Shown here piece by piece: positions 45,599 to 55,109 of a DNA stretch of 64,000 nt. Position 1 is the first letter of the stretch, and each line of letters begins with the position of its first letter. The position numbers were made by a program, and so were the translations under genes. The stretch is taken from the NCBI GenBank assembly GCA_030433355.1, contig JAUIMG010000001.1, positions 62,001 through 126,000 of the forward strand. Reading direction: 5' to 3'. The notes beneath the pieces are model-generated. The model made no database searches. It saw only the letters and a program-made list of their open reading frames with translations, and had not been told where the DNA came from. This DNA is from Bacteroidia bacterium (GTDB lineage: Bacteria; Bacteroidota; Bacteroidia; Flavobacteriales_E; Vicingaceae).

Positions 45599-46330
45599 TT
45601 GCAAAATGTAAACTACATTTTCCTTCTTCTGGCTTTGCTTGCAGAAATTGTAGGCACGGTGGGTGGCTTTGGATCTTCTGTATTTTTTGTTCCTATTGGC
45701 AACTTCTACTTTGATTTTCATTCAGTTTTAGGGCTAACTGCCATTTTTCATCTTTCTAGCAATCTGAGCAAAATAATGCTTTTTAAAAAGGGCCTAAATA
45801 GGAAGTTGCTTTTGCAAATTGGAATACCTTCGGTGGTATTTGTCATCTTAGGTGGCTTCCTTAGCAAAATACTTGATAGTGTTATACTAGAAATTATACT
45901 TGCCCTTTTTCTAATTGCTTTGAGCTCTCTTTTTCTATATAAGAAAGAGTTAGTTATCCCTGCAAACAAAAGAAACGCAATTAGTGGTGGCGCACTATCT
46001 GGTTTCTCGGCAGGGCTATTAGGCACAGGAGGTGCAATTAGAGGTTTAACGATGGCGGCTTTTAATTTAGAAAAGAATGCCTTTATAGCTACCTCTGCAT
46101 TCATCGACTTTTTCATAGACTTCAGTAGAACATTTGTCTATTATAAAAATGGATACATTCATAAACATGACTTAATTTATTTGCCTTTTCTCCTAGTCAT
46201 TGGCCTAGTGGGAACCTTTATCGGAAAAAAATTACTGCATTATATTCCGCAATCTAAATTCAAAAGAATATCTCTTTTTTTGATTATGATAATTGGCTTA
46301 GCTACTATGTTGAATATCCTGATAAATTAA
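45599..46330 (+). CDS. TSUP-family membrane permease (TauE/SafE type)
   Basis: The 243-residue protein has about eight membrane helices. The repeated glycine-rich turns of the family are visible as GTVGGFGSSVFFVP near the N-terminus and GFSAGLLGTGGAIRG in the middle. TSUP proteins export or import sulfite, sulfonates or organic acids; the substrate here is open. The only start fitting the first helix is TTG at 45599. Confidence 0.85.
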   Translation: MQNVNYIFLLLALLAEIVGTVGGFGSSVFFVPIGNFYFDFHSVLGLTAIFHLSSNLSKIMLFKKGLNRKLLLQIGIPSVVFVILGGFLSKILDSVILEIILALFLIALSSLFLYKKELVIPANKRNAISGGALSGFSAGLLGTGGAIRGLTMAAFNLEKNAFIATSAFIDFFIDFSRTFVYYKNGYIHKHDLIYLPFLLVIGLVGTFIGKKLLHYIPQSKFKRISLFLIMIIGLATMLNILIN

Positions 46331-46393
46331 ACTGGAAAAGAGGCAATGAATAGAGTGCAAATTCTTTTATTACCTAAATCCTTCGCAATTTGA

Positions 46394-47719
46394 ATGAAGC
46401 AATTACGTTTTACACCGATGAAAACTAGTTTTTTCCTTCCCGCATTACTTTTTACTTTCTGCAGTATTTATCTGCACTTAAATACTAATGCTTGCAGCAT
46501 GTATAAAATAACCAAAGATGGTAAAACCATGGTTGGCTGCAATGAAGACAATTGGAGAACTACCTCTAGAATTTGGTTTGCATCTAAAAACGAGAGCAGA
46601 ATTTATGGCGCTGCCTTTACGGGCTCAAGAGTAGTGCGAAAAGATGTTTTAGCACCGCAGTCGGGCATGAATGAAGCAGGGCTTGTATTTTCTAGACTAG
46701 CCTCTTATCATCCAAATGGCTATGTAAAACAAGAGGGAAAGAAACAGATAAAAGATGAAGTTAGCTACCTCAGCAGCATACTGCACAACTTCAGCACAGT
46801 AAAAGAAGTTAAAGAATACATTTCGCAACACGACCACAGTATCTTTTTTGACGATGTTTTTATTTATGTAGATCAATCAGGAGATTACCTAGTCGTAGAG
46901 CCTTATGAATTATTGGAAGGCAATGATTCTACTTATGTTTTATCTAACTTTTGTCCTTCCATAACTACCAATGAAAAAGCTAGACAATTAGAGCGATATA
47001 AAAATGGGAAAGACTTCCTTGGTCTTCACTCCCTCGACACCACCCTTAGCTTTTGCAAGGCTGTTTCAGACACCATGCATGTTTGCAGAAAAAGGAATGG
47101 GGATGGCACCTTATTGACTTCCATTTGGGATACAAAAAATGGCCTTTTGAATCTCTATTTTTATCACAATTACGACACTAGTATTCAATTTGTGCTTTCT
47201 GAAGAATTAGCCAAAGAAGACCATATGCTAGACATTACTTCACTATTTCCTGAGAATCCTGAATTTAAACGCTTAGCTGAATATAAGACACCCTTTAACG
47301 TAGCCGAATTGCGAATATCTCTTGTTTTAATTGCCGGTTTTTTATTGTTACTCACTTTCTTATTCCTATGGACTTATTTCAAAAGCAGGAATGCCATTAA
47401 ATTCAACTCAATAAAAGTTGTGTTTGCTATCCTTAACCTATTATTGGTGTATTATTTATTCGTTTTAGCTACAAACATTGGTATTTATTATTTTGATGCT
47501 CCCTATCATCATCACAATTCAGATTTGATTAGTTTATCCTCCTATCTTCCTTTTTTACTACTGCTAATAATTCTACCTCTAAGCGCATACAACTTCCTCT
47601 ATATCAGACTTAATACAGAGTCTACATGGATAAAAAGCGCGCTCTTTCTCAACAATACCCTCTATTTTATTTTGATGGGAGCCTTTGGTTATTGGGGCCT
47701 TTATAGCATTTTCCATTAA
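46394..47719 (+). CDS. Ntn-type linear amide hydrolase with C-terminal membrane domain
   Basis: The 441-residue product has a signal peptide (about 1-33) followed by Cys34-Ser-Met, the expected N-terminal nucleophile of choloylglycine/penicillin-V-acylase-like Ntn hydrolases after cleavage. GCNEDNWR and SGMNEAGLVFS are typical of the fold. From about residue 310 four hydrophobic helices follow, so the enzyme is membrane-anchored and its domain faces the periplasm. A lipoprotein reading of Cys34 is possible. The native amide substrate is unknown. The second ATG (codon 9) is an alternative start. Confidence 0.82.
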   Translation: MKQLRFTPMKTSFFLPALLFTFCSIYLHLNTNACSMYKITKDGKTMVGCNEDNWRTTSRIWFASKNESRIYGAAFTGSRVVRKDVLAPQSGMNEAGLVFSRLASYHPNGYVKQEGKKQIKDEVSYLSSILHNFSTVKEVKEYISQHDHSIFFDDVFIYVDQSGDYLVVEPYELLEGNDSTYVLSNFCPSITTNEKARQLERYKNGKDFLGLHSLDTTLSFCKAVSDTMHVCRKRNGDGTLLTSIWDTKNGLLNLYFYHNYDTSIQFVLSEELAKEDHMLDITSLFPENPEFKRLAEYKTPFNVAELRISLVLIAGFLLLLTFLFLWTYFKSRNAIKFNSIKVVFAILNLLLVYYLFVLATNIGIYYFDAPYHHHNSDLISLSSYLPFLLLLIILPLSAYNFLYIRLNTESTWIKSALFLNNTLYFILMGAFGYWGLYSIFH

Positions 47720-47777
47720 AAATGAGATACCTTTGGCATCGAATTTCAAATGGCTTTCAATAGCTAAGCAACTTTAT

Positions 47778-48845
47778 ATGACGGTACGCAGTAGAATAAT
47801 AGGAACAGGAAGTTATATTCCTGAGCTTGTCCAACCAAATGAAAACTTTAGTTCGCAAAGATTTTATACTGCAGAGCAAGAGCTAATAGATAAACCAGCG
47901 GAAGAGGTAACCAGTAAATTTCAAGCCATTACAGGTATTAAATCAAGAAGATATGCCAAAGAAGAATACAATACTTCAGACTTAGGCTACTTTGCTGCTA
48001 AAGCAGCCATAGAAGATTCAGGAATAGACCCGGAGACTATCGACCAAATTATTTTTGCACACAATTTTGGCGACATAAGAAAGCACACCATGCAAACAGA
48101 TGCTGTGCCTTCTTTGGCAGCAAGAGTAAAACATCGATTAGAAATTGCCAATCCAAATTGCATAGCGTATGATTTATTATTTGGCTGTCCAGGTTGGGTG
48201 CAAGGTCTAATTCAAATAGACTCCTTTTTTAAAGCTGGCACTGCTAAAGTGGCTCTGGTAATTAGCGGAGAAACTTTATCAAGAGCTTTGGATGCCTTTG
48301 ATAGAGACAGTATGATTTTCGCAGATGGTGCGGGTGCTTGTATTTTAAAAAGTGAAGAAGGAGACAGTGGTATTTTAGCCACCAAAGCAGCCTCTTACAC
48401 CTTACATGAATCTGATTATCTATTTCTTGGCAAATCTAACTTTCCTGAGTCTGACCCAAGGATTAGATATATCAAGATGCATGGAAGAAAAGTCTATGAG
48501 TTTGCCCTAAGGTATGTTCCGCAAGCAATGAAAGATTGCTTAGACAAAGCCAATGTGGGAATTGATGAAGTGAGCAAAATATTTATTCATCAAGCCAATG
48601 AAAAATTAGACGAAGGAGTAATTAAACGCTTCTACAGATTATATGGCATAAAAAACGTTCCAAAAAACATTATGCCAATGAGTGTTCATGAATTAGGGAA
48701 CAGTTCTGTAGCTACTGTGCCTACTTTATTGGATAGGGTTTGGAAAGGGAAGTTAGAAGGCCATAGTTTAAAAAAGGGAGATATTATTCTTTTGGCTTCT
48801 GTTGGAGCAGGTATGAACATTAATGCTGTTTGCTATAAAATCTAA
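47778..48845 (+). CDS. Beta-ketoacyl-ACP synthase III-like protein
   Basis: From the ATG at 47778 the product is 355 residues. The FabH-type triad is present: Cys137 in FGCPGW, His271 in HQANEKL and Asn308 in GNSSVA. It begins SRIIGTGSYIPE as in KAS III. I rejected the in-frame TTG/ATG further upstream because it would run into the preceding gene. It differs from ordinary FabH in several insertions, and may serve a special condensation (for example polyunsaturated or branched products) rather than general fatty-acid initiation. Carrier and substrate are unknown. Confidence 0.88.
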   Translation: MTVRSRIIGTGSYIPELVQPNENFSSQRFYTAEQELIDKPAEEVTSKFQAITGIKSRRYAKEEYNTSDLGYFAAKAAIEDSGIDPETIDQIIFAHNFGDIRKHTMQTDAVPSLAARVKHRLEIANPNCIAYDLLFGCPGWVQGLIQIDSFFKAGTAKVALVISGETLSRALDAFDRDSMIFADGAGACILKSEEGDSGILATKAASYTLHESDYLFLGKSNFPESDPRIRYIKMHGRKVYEFALRYVPQAMKDCLDKANVGIDEVSKIFIHQANEKLDEGVIKRFYRLYGIKNVPKNIMPMSVHELGNSSVATVPTLLDRVWKGKLEGHSLKKGDIILLASVGAGMNINAVCYKI

Positions 48846-48881
48846 ATTCTTTAAAGGGTCTTATTTTCTTAATTTTCTGAA

Positions 48882-49481
48882 ATGAAAAGAATAGCTCTAT
48901 TCCTTTTTATTTCTTCTGTCATTACTTCTGCATCATCACAAACAACAGAACATATTTTTGAGGTTACCTTTAAAAAGAGAAGTATCGGAAATTTATTCGC
49001 AATAAAGAAAATAAGCGGAAATACTATAGTTCAAGACCTTAGAACCAACACCAAAGTAGACTTAATTGCCTTCTCTGTTTATGTTGAATCTGAGGTGAAA
49101 GTGGTAAAAGAAAATGGAGTATTGGTTTACAGCGAGTGCTTTAGAAATGCCAACAGAGGAACTGAATCTATAGTGGCAGAGATTAAAAAAATTGGTCCAA
49201 AAAGCTATCAGGTGAAGAGAAATGGAGAAGAGTTTAAAATTGAAGGAAAGACAATCTCATACTGCATTGTAGATTTATATTTTGAAGAACCAAGTAAGCA
49301 AGTAGAAGTTTTTTCGGACATGTATGCTGAGTTTTTGAAAATTGAAGAAATAAGTCCCCATAAATACAAATTGAGTTCTCCCAGAAGCAAGGACACTTAC
49401 TACACTTATGAAAATGGAGAATTGGTAACAGTTGAAGTAGAAACTCCCGTTGGAATGGCAGTCTCTAAAAAAACAAAATAG
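48882..49481 (+). CDS. Exported DUF6134-like protein
   Basis: The 199-residue protein has a signal peptide (about 1-20, ending SASSQ) and a beta-rich domain: FEVTFKKRSIGNLFAIKK, then the repeated short strands, TISYCIVDLYFEEPS, and YYTYENGELVTVEVETPVG at the end. This pattern resembles the DUF6134 family of Bacteroidota periplasmic proteins. No function is known. It follows the KAS III-like gene by 36 bp and could be in one transcript. Confidence 0.72.
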   Translation: MKRIALFLFISSVITSASSQTTEHIFEVTFKKRSIGNLFAIKKISGNTIVQDLRTNTKVDLIAFSVYVESEVKVVKENGVLVYSECFRNANRGTESIVAEIKKIGPKSYQVKRNGEEFKIEGKTISYCIVDLYFEEPSKQVEVFSDMYAEFLKIEEISPHKYKLSSPRSKDTYYTYENGELVTVEVETPVGMAVSKKTK

Positions 49482-49558
49482 AGCAATCTAGAAATTATTA
49501 TTCCACATTTTGTTTATTCATTGCTTAAGCATATTTTAGAGGTATCTATACATTGAAA

Positions 49559-52500
49559 ATGAAAAAGAAGCCCTTAATAGTCCCCCTTATTGTAGCTTTT
49601 GTATTTAGTCTTATGGCTTGCAATAGCTCTTCAGATAAATCGGCGGATGAAACTAAAAAGCAAGAAGAAAAGGAAGAGGAGAAAGCAATTTTTAAAAGGC
49701 TTCCTACAACTAAAACAGGAATTAAGTTTATTAATTCACTTAAAGAAACCCCAGAACTCAATATTATCAATTATCACTATTTCTATAATGGCGGTGGTGT
49801 GGCAGCTGGAGATCTCAATAATGATGGACTTATAGATCTATATTTTACTTCAAACCAACAGGAAGATAAGCTGTACCTAAATAAAGGGAATTTTCAATTT
49901 GAAGATATCACCGACAAACTGCCAAAGAAAGAAGTAGGAATATGGAGCACTGGAGTTCTAATTGCAGACCTGAATTCAGATGGCTTATTAGATATTTATC
50001 TTTCTCAATCTGGAAGATTGACCGAAGATAAAAGAAGAAATAGATTACTAATTAATCAAGGAGATTTAAGTTTTAAAGAAGAAGCAAAAAAATACGGTTT
50101 AGATGATGCTGCCTACTCAACCCAAGCTGCTGTATTAGATTTTGATCAAGATGGTGACCTTGATTTATTTCTTTTAAATCATGAAATAGAAGATATTTTT
50201 AACTTCAATAAAGAAGATAGAGAAACGGGCTATAATAAAAATGTTGGTGATAAGCTTTACCGAAACGATGGCGATAAGTTTAATGATATAAGCGAACAGG
50301 CCGGGATTAAGCAAAATCCTTATGGCTTTGGGTTAGGAGTAGCAGTAAGTGATCTAAACAATGACAGCTGGCCTGATATTTATGTATCTAACGACTTTTC
50401 TGAGAATGACTATATGTACATCAATCAGAAAAATGGAACATTTAAAGAAACCATTAAAATATCTACGAAACACAATGCTAACTATGGAATGGGGGTTGAT
50501 GCCTCAGACATTAACAATGATGGCCTATCGGATATAATTGTGGTAGATATGGTTGCCAAAGACAACTACCGCCAAAAAACAAATATGTCTGGCATGAACC
50601 CGGAGCAGTTTTGGAAAACTATTGCCTTTGGTTTTCATTATCAATACATGTACAATACACTTAACCTGAACCAGGGAGGTGAAAAATTTAGCGATGTAGC
50701 AAAACTAATTGGTGTGTCCAGTACAGATTGGAGCTGGTCTCCATTAATTGTAGATTTTGACTTGGATGGAAATAAAGACATTTTCATCTCTAATGGACTT
50801 AGGAAAGATGTTAGAAATAATGACTTTGTAAAAAAACATATTCTTTATGCCGAACAAAAGCCTGAAAACAAAGGATTGAGTTCTACGGAGCTTATAAAGA
50901 AGCAATTGAAGAAAATGCCCTCCACAAGAATACCCAATTACATATTTAAAAATAATGGAGATTTAAATTTTGAAGAACAAACTCAAAATTGGGGATTAAA
51001 AGATGTTGCATTTTCTACAGGTGCTATTTATGCCGACTTAGATAATGATGGCGACCAGGACCTCATCATTAATAATGTAGACGACACCTCCTTCGTGTAT
51101 GAAAACATTGCAGAGGATAAAAAATATGTTTCTATTCAATTAAAGGGGACAGAAAAAAACAGATTTGCTATTGGTGCTAAATTGATTTTACAATCTAATC
51201 AAGATCAACAGATGCTTGAGTTAAACCCTACAAGAGGTTTTCAATCGAGTATATTAGGTCCTCTTAATTTTGCAGTAAATGAAAAGGACGAAAATGTTGA
51301 ACTAGAAATAATATGGCCAGATGGTAGCCACAGCCAACAAAAAATCAAAGATTTTAATACCCTTATTACCATAAAGCAAGAAGAAGATAATAAAAAAGAA
51401 TGGTCAACAGCAAAAGTGGAGCCTGTTATAAAAAACATCTCAGAAGAGCATGGAATAGACTATAATCATTTTGAAAATTATTACGACGATTTTAAAGACC
51501 AAGTACTCCTACCTCATCAATTATCCAATTTAGGGCCCGGATTAGCAGTAGGTGATGTAAATGGAGATGGATTGGAAGATTTCTTTGTTGGCAGTGCAGT
51601 AGGCTACTACCCTGCTCTATACTTGCAAGATGAAAATGGAAAGTTTAAACAAAAATTCGACCAGCCCTTTGAGCAAGAAAATCATAAAGAGGAGATGCAA
51701 GCTCAATTATTCGATTTTGATGGAGATAATGATTTAGACCTATATATTGGTTATGGTAGCTATGAATTTGCCTATAACTCTCCCCTACTCCAGGATGCAA
51801 TTTACTTGAATGATGGAAAGGGAAAATTTAAAAAGGCAGACCTACTTCCTCCAATGCTAACGAGTACATCGGTAGTTATTCCCTTTGATTTTGATAATGA
51901 CAATGACTTAGATCTTTTTATTGGCAGTAGAATGCAACAAAAACGTTATCCCCTACCTCCGAATAGTTATTTATTGGAAAACAGAGATGGGAAGTATGTC
52001 GATGTAACTTCAGAAAAAGCTCCTGACTTAAAAGGCATTGGAATGATAACTGCGGCAGTAAGCACCGACCATAACCAAGATGGCAATATGGATTTAATCA
52101 TTAGTGGGGAATGGATGAAGCTAAGTATTCTTGAAAATAATTCAAAAAAGTTTAGCTTAATAGATCACAGTGAAATAGGACTTGATAAATCAGGTGGTTG
52201 GTGGTATGCATTAGCATTAGATGATATAGACAAAGATGGCGATCAAGATTTGATAACCGGAAACCTTGGTAAAAACTATAAATACCAAGCCTCAGAAGAG
52301 CAGCCATTTAAGGTATTTAGTAATGATTTTGACAATAATCAGAAAGTAGATATTATTCTCAGCTATTCGCAAAAAGGCACTTATTACCCGCTTAGAGGTA
52401 GACAATGTTCTGCGGAACAACTCCCTGAGTTAGAGGCAAAATTTCCTGATTACAATGAGTTTGCTCAGGCTTCCGTTTATGATGTTATTGGGCATGATGA

Positions 52501-52903
52501 GGCAGAAAACTCTTATGAAAGAAATGCCCACACTTTTGCAAATGGGGTTTATTTGAATAAAGATGGAAAATATCAATCCATACCTTTTGGCAATATGAAT
52601 CAGATTTCTTCTATCAATTCCATCCTGGTGTATGATCTTAATCAAGATGGTTATAATGATTTAATAATGGCCGGCAATTTATATAGTTCAGAGGTGGAAA
52701 CTCCAAGAAATGACGCTAGCTACGGACATATTTTAATCAATCAAAAAGATGGCAGCTACAAAACACTTACTGCCGAGCAAGCCGCATTTTTTGGAGAAGG
52801 AGAAGTAAAGGCACTAAAAGCAATTGAAGTAAAAGGAGTTGGTGATGCCTTTCTTGTTGCAAGAAATAACGGCCTTCTGCAGCTATTTACTTTTAGCAAG
52901 TGA
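49559..52903 (+). CDS. FG-GAP/VCBS-repeat lipoprotein with ASPIC/UnbV domain
   Basis: The 1114-residue product (start at ATG 49559; the TTG at 49553 adds two residues) has a lipoprotein signal ending SLMAC (Cys21). It consists of two beta-propeller halves with many D-x-[DN]-x-D-G calcium-binding turns (DLNNDGLIDLYF, DFDQDGDLDLFLL, DVNGDGLEDFFVG), separated by an ASPIC/UnbV region (AIGAKLILQSNQDQQ, IIWPDGSHSQQKI). It should be exposed on the cell surface. Members often accompany polysaccharide-uptake loci, but none is present here. Confidence 0.9.
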   Translation: MKKKPLIVPLIVAFVFSLMACNSSSDKSADETKKQEEKEEEKAIFKRLPTTKTGIKFINSLKETPELNIINYHYFYNGGGVAAGDLNNDGLIDLYFTSNQQEDKLYLNKGNFQFEDITDKLPKKEVGIWSTGVLIADLNSDGLLDIYLSQSGRLTEDKRRNRLLINQGDLSFKEEAKKYGLDDAAYSTQAAVLDFDQDGDLDLFLLNHEIEDIFNFNKEDRETGYNKNVGDKLYRNDGDKFNDISEQAGIKQNPYGFGLGVAVSDLNNDSWPDIYVSNDFSENDYMYINQKNGTFKETIKISTKHNANYGMGVDASDINNDGLSDIIVVDMVAKDNYRQKTNMSGMNPEQFWKTIAFGFHYQYMYNTLNLNQGGEKFSDVAKLIGVSSTDWSWSPLIVDFDLDGNKDIFISNGLRKDVRNNDFVKKHILYAEQKPENKGLSSTELIKKQLKKMPSTRIPNYIFKNNGDLNFEEQTQNWGLKDVAFSTGAIYADLDNDGDQDLIINNVDDTSFVYENIAEDKKYVSIQLKGTEKNRFAIGAKLILQSNQDQQMLELNPTRGFQSSILGPLNFAVNEKDENVELEIIWPDGSHSQQKIKDFNTLITIKQEEDNKKEWSTAKVEPVIKNISEEHGIDYNHFENYYDDFKDQVLLPHQLSNLGPGLAVGDVNGDGLEDFFVGSAVGYYPALYLQDENGKFKQKFDQPFEQENHKEEMQAQLFDFDGDNDLDLYIGYGSYEFAYNSPLLQDAIYLNDGKGKFKKADLLPPMLTSTSVVIPFDFDNDNDLDLFIGSRMQQKRYPLPPNSYLLENRDGKYVDVTSEKAPDLKGIGMITAAVSTDHNQDGNMDLIISGEWMKLSILENNSKKFSLIDHSEIGLDKSGGWWYALALDDIDKDGDQDLITGNLGKNYKYQASEEQPFKVFSNDFDNNQKVDIILSYSQKGTYYPLRGRQCSAEQLPELEAKFPDYNEFAQASVYDVIGHDEAENSYERNAHTFANGVYLNKDGKYQSIPFGNMNQISSINSILVYDLNQDGYNDLIMAGNLYSSEVETPRNDASYGHILINQKDGSYKTLTAEQAAFFGEGEVKALKAIEVKGVGDAFLVARNNGLLQLFTFSK

Positions 52904-52942
52904 ATTTAAATAGATCTTCTTCAAAATTTAAATCAAGAATAT

Positions 52943-53512
52943 TTGATTCATTACATTATTTATAAGCCCCAAGGATACCTCTCTCAATTTGTTAATAATG
53001 AACAAAAAAGGAAGAATAAAAAATTACTCGGAGAGCTTTATAACTTCATGGATGGCACCATGGCCATTGGTCGACTGGATAAGGATTCAGAAGGTCTATT
53101 GTTGTTAACTACAGACGGCCAAATGAGTGAAATAGTACGGAGTAAAAAAATAGAAAAGGAATACTTCGTTCAGTTGGATGGAGAAATTAATTCATTGGCA
53201 ATTGAGAAATTAAAAGATGGCGTTGAAATAGGAATACGCGATAAAAAGTATACGACTAAGCCTTGCAAGGCCAAAAAGCTAAATGAAACTCCTGACTTAC
53301 CTCCTCCAAGCAAATCAATTCGAAGTGATCGGCATGGTCCAACTTCCTGGATAAGTATTACTTTAAATGAAGGAAAGTTCCGACAAGTTAGAAAAATGAC
53401 CGCTGCAGTTGGATTTCCAACATTAAGACTAATAAGAGTTCGAATAGGAAAAATAGAATTAAATCAAATGAAGCCAGGGGAAGTAGTAGAAGTATCTAGA
53501 TTTAATCTATAA
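52943..53512 (+). CDS. RsuA/RluE-family pseudouridine synthase
   Basis: The 189-residue enzyme has the catalytic Asp in GRLDKDSEGLLLLTTDG and the C-terminal block EGKFRQVRKMTAAVGFPTLRLIRVRIG. It lacks an S4 domain, like RluE, which modifies U2457 of 23S rRNA; the assignment to RluE over RsuA-type relatives rests on size. The start is TTG. A Pro/Ser insertion (DLPPPSKSIRSDRHG) is unusual within the catalytic domain. Confidence 0.88.
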   Translation: MIHYIIYKPQGYLSQFVNNEQKRKNKKLLGELYNFMDGTMAIGRLDKDSEGLLLLTTDGQMSEIVRSKKIEKEYFVQLDGEINSLAIEKLKDGVEIGIRDKKYTTKPCKAKKLNETPDLPPPSKSIRSDRHGPTSWISITLNEGKFRQVRKMTAAVGFPTLRLIRVRIGKIELNQMKPGEVVEVSRFNL

Positions 53513-53544
53513 GTCCTAACTTTATAATGATAAGCCCGAATAAA

Positions 53545-53552
53545 TAATTTTG
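53545..53552 (+). promoter_or_regulatory. TAnnTTTG box adjacent to the phosphatase-like gene start
   Basis: TAATTTTG ends 4 bp before the ATG at 53557. If functional it would give a transcript with almost no leader. Evidence is one short match. Confidence 0.25.
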
Positions 53553-53556
53553 TTTT

Positions 53557-54537
53557 ATGCCTATTTACAAATACATATTGCTATTCAGCTTTGTAATTTT
53601 TATCACTTCTTGCGAAGAGGATGATAATAACAATAACTCAGGAACTCCAAACCCTCCTGGTAAGAAATACCTCACAGAAAATGTAATTATCGTAGTTATT
53701 GATGGCCCTAGATACACAGAAACTTGGGGCGACTCCATGCATCAATATCAGCCGAGATTAGCCAATGACTTAGCAAGTGAAGGGGTTATTTATACCAACT
53801 TTAGAAATAATGGGGAAACATGGACAGTACCTGGTCATGTAGCAATTTCAACCGGGAATTATCAAACAATTGCGAACAATGGAACAGAGCTTCCTCAATT
53901 ACCTTCCCTCTTTCAACATTGGTTAGAACAAACCAAAGAGGATTCAACCAAAGCCTGGATAATAACTAGTAAAGACAAGCTTTCAATATTGGCCAATAGC
54001 ATGATAAGCAATTGGAATAATGAATATATGCCATCTACAAACTGTGGTGTAGGTGGTTTAGGTGCAGGAAGTGGCTACAGACATGATAGTATAACCTTCG
54101 ATACAGTTCAATATGTATTATCTAACTATCATCCCAATTTAATGTTGATCAACTTTAGGGAGCCAGACTATGCAGGACATGCCAATAATTGGGCTAACTA
54201 TCTCAAAGGAATTGAAGATACAGATGAATATCTTTATCAAATCTGGCAACAAATACAAAATGACCCTATCTACGCAAACAAAACTACTCTAATAGCAACC
54301 AACGACCATGGCAGACATATAGATGGGCATAAGGATGGCTTTGTATCTCATGGAGATAACTGCGAGGGATGTACGCACATTAATCTATTTGCTGTTGGTC
54401 CGGATTTTAAATCAAATACGATTATTAACACTGCTAGAGAACAAATTGATATAAGTGCTACCATAGCAGAACTATTAGAGTTTGATCTGCCTTATTCTAA
54501 TGGAGTAGTAATGGATGAACTTTTTAATACTAAATGA
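53557..54537 (+). CDS. Alkaline-phosphatase-superfamily lipoprotein
   Basis: The 326-residue protein has a lipoprotein signal ending FITSC (Cys19) and a D/E/N-rich linker. The metalloenzyme core has VVIDGPR (first metal Asp), the nucleophile region ETWTVPGHVAISTG (Thr), NFREPDYAGHANNW and TNDHGRHIDGHKD, with GCTHINLF late. This is the phosphatase/phosphodiesterase/sulfatase fold; the Thr nucleophile speaks against a classic sulfatase. It overlaps the Crp/Fnr-type gene by 4 bases (ATGA). Confidence 0.85.
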   Translation: MPIYKYILLFSFVIFITSCEEDDNNNNSGTPNPPGKKYLTENVIIVVIDGPRYTETWGDSMHQYQPRLANDLASEGVIYTNFRNNGETWTVPGHVAISTGNYQTIANNGTELPQLPSLFQHWLEQTKEDSTKAWIITSKDKLSILANSMISNWNNEYMPSTNCGVGGLGAGSGYRHDSITFDTVQYVLSNYHPNLMLINFREPDYAGHANNWANYLKGIEDTDEYLYQIWQQIQNDPIYANKTTLIATNDHGRHIDGHKDGFVSHGDNCEGCTHINLFAVGPDFKSNTIINTAREQIDISATIAELLEFDLPYSNGVVMDELFNTK

Positions 54538-55109
54538 AAGAAAAGCTAAAAAAGTTTGTAGAAAGTTTTAACTTTTTAGAGCCTAAAGAAATAGAAACGG
54601 TAGTAGATTATACTGTTTTGAAAAAGTTTAAAAAAGGTCAAATACTCCTAAAAGAAGGAGAAGTAGCTAATGCATGTTATGCAGTTATTGAAGGCTGCGT
54701 TAGAGAGTACTATATCATTGATGGATTAGAGAAAACAACAGCTTTCTTTACAGAGGGACAAGCAGTAAATTCATTTAGTAGCGCAACCAATAAAAAGCCT
54801 TCTAAGCATTTTCTAGAATGCTCAGAAGACTGTATTCTTACTGTTGGCAACGAGGGTTTAGTGGAAGGGATTTGTAAACTAATTCCAAGAATGGAAAAAT
54901 TTATTAGAACGGAAGTAGAAAGATCTACAGGTGAGTTACAAGATCGTTTGGCAGAGTATATCATCTCTTCTCCTGAAGAACGCTTCAAGAAATTATTAGA
55001 GAATAATAATGGCATTATGAATCGAGTACCTCAGCATCAAATTGCTAGCTATTTAGGAGTAACACCGGAGTCCTTAAGCCGTATTAAAAAAAGGGTTTTT
55101 AAAAAATAA
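54534..55109 (+). CDS. Crp/Fnr-family transcriptional regulator
   Basis: The 191-residue protein has an N-terminal cyclic-nucleotide-binding-type jelly roll (KFKKGQILLKEGEVANACYAVIEGCVREYY) and a C-terminal winged helix (NRVPQHQIASYLGVTPESLSRIKKR). No Cys cluster for an Fe-S centre is seen, so it is not an Fnr-type oxygen sensor. The ligand is unknown. It is cotranscribed with the phosphatase-like lipoprotein and overlaps the convergent oxidoreductase gene by 11 bases. Confidence 0.9.
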   Translation: MKEKLKKFVESFNFLEPKEIETVVDYTVLKKFKKGQILLKEGEVANACYAVIEGCVREYYIIDGLEKTTAFFTEGQAVNSFSSATNKKPSKHFLECSEDCILTVGNEGLVEGICKLIPRMEKFIRTEVERSTGELQDRLAEYIISSPEERFKKLLENNNGIMNRVPQHQIASYLGVTPESLSRIKKRVFKK

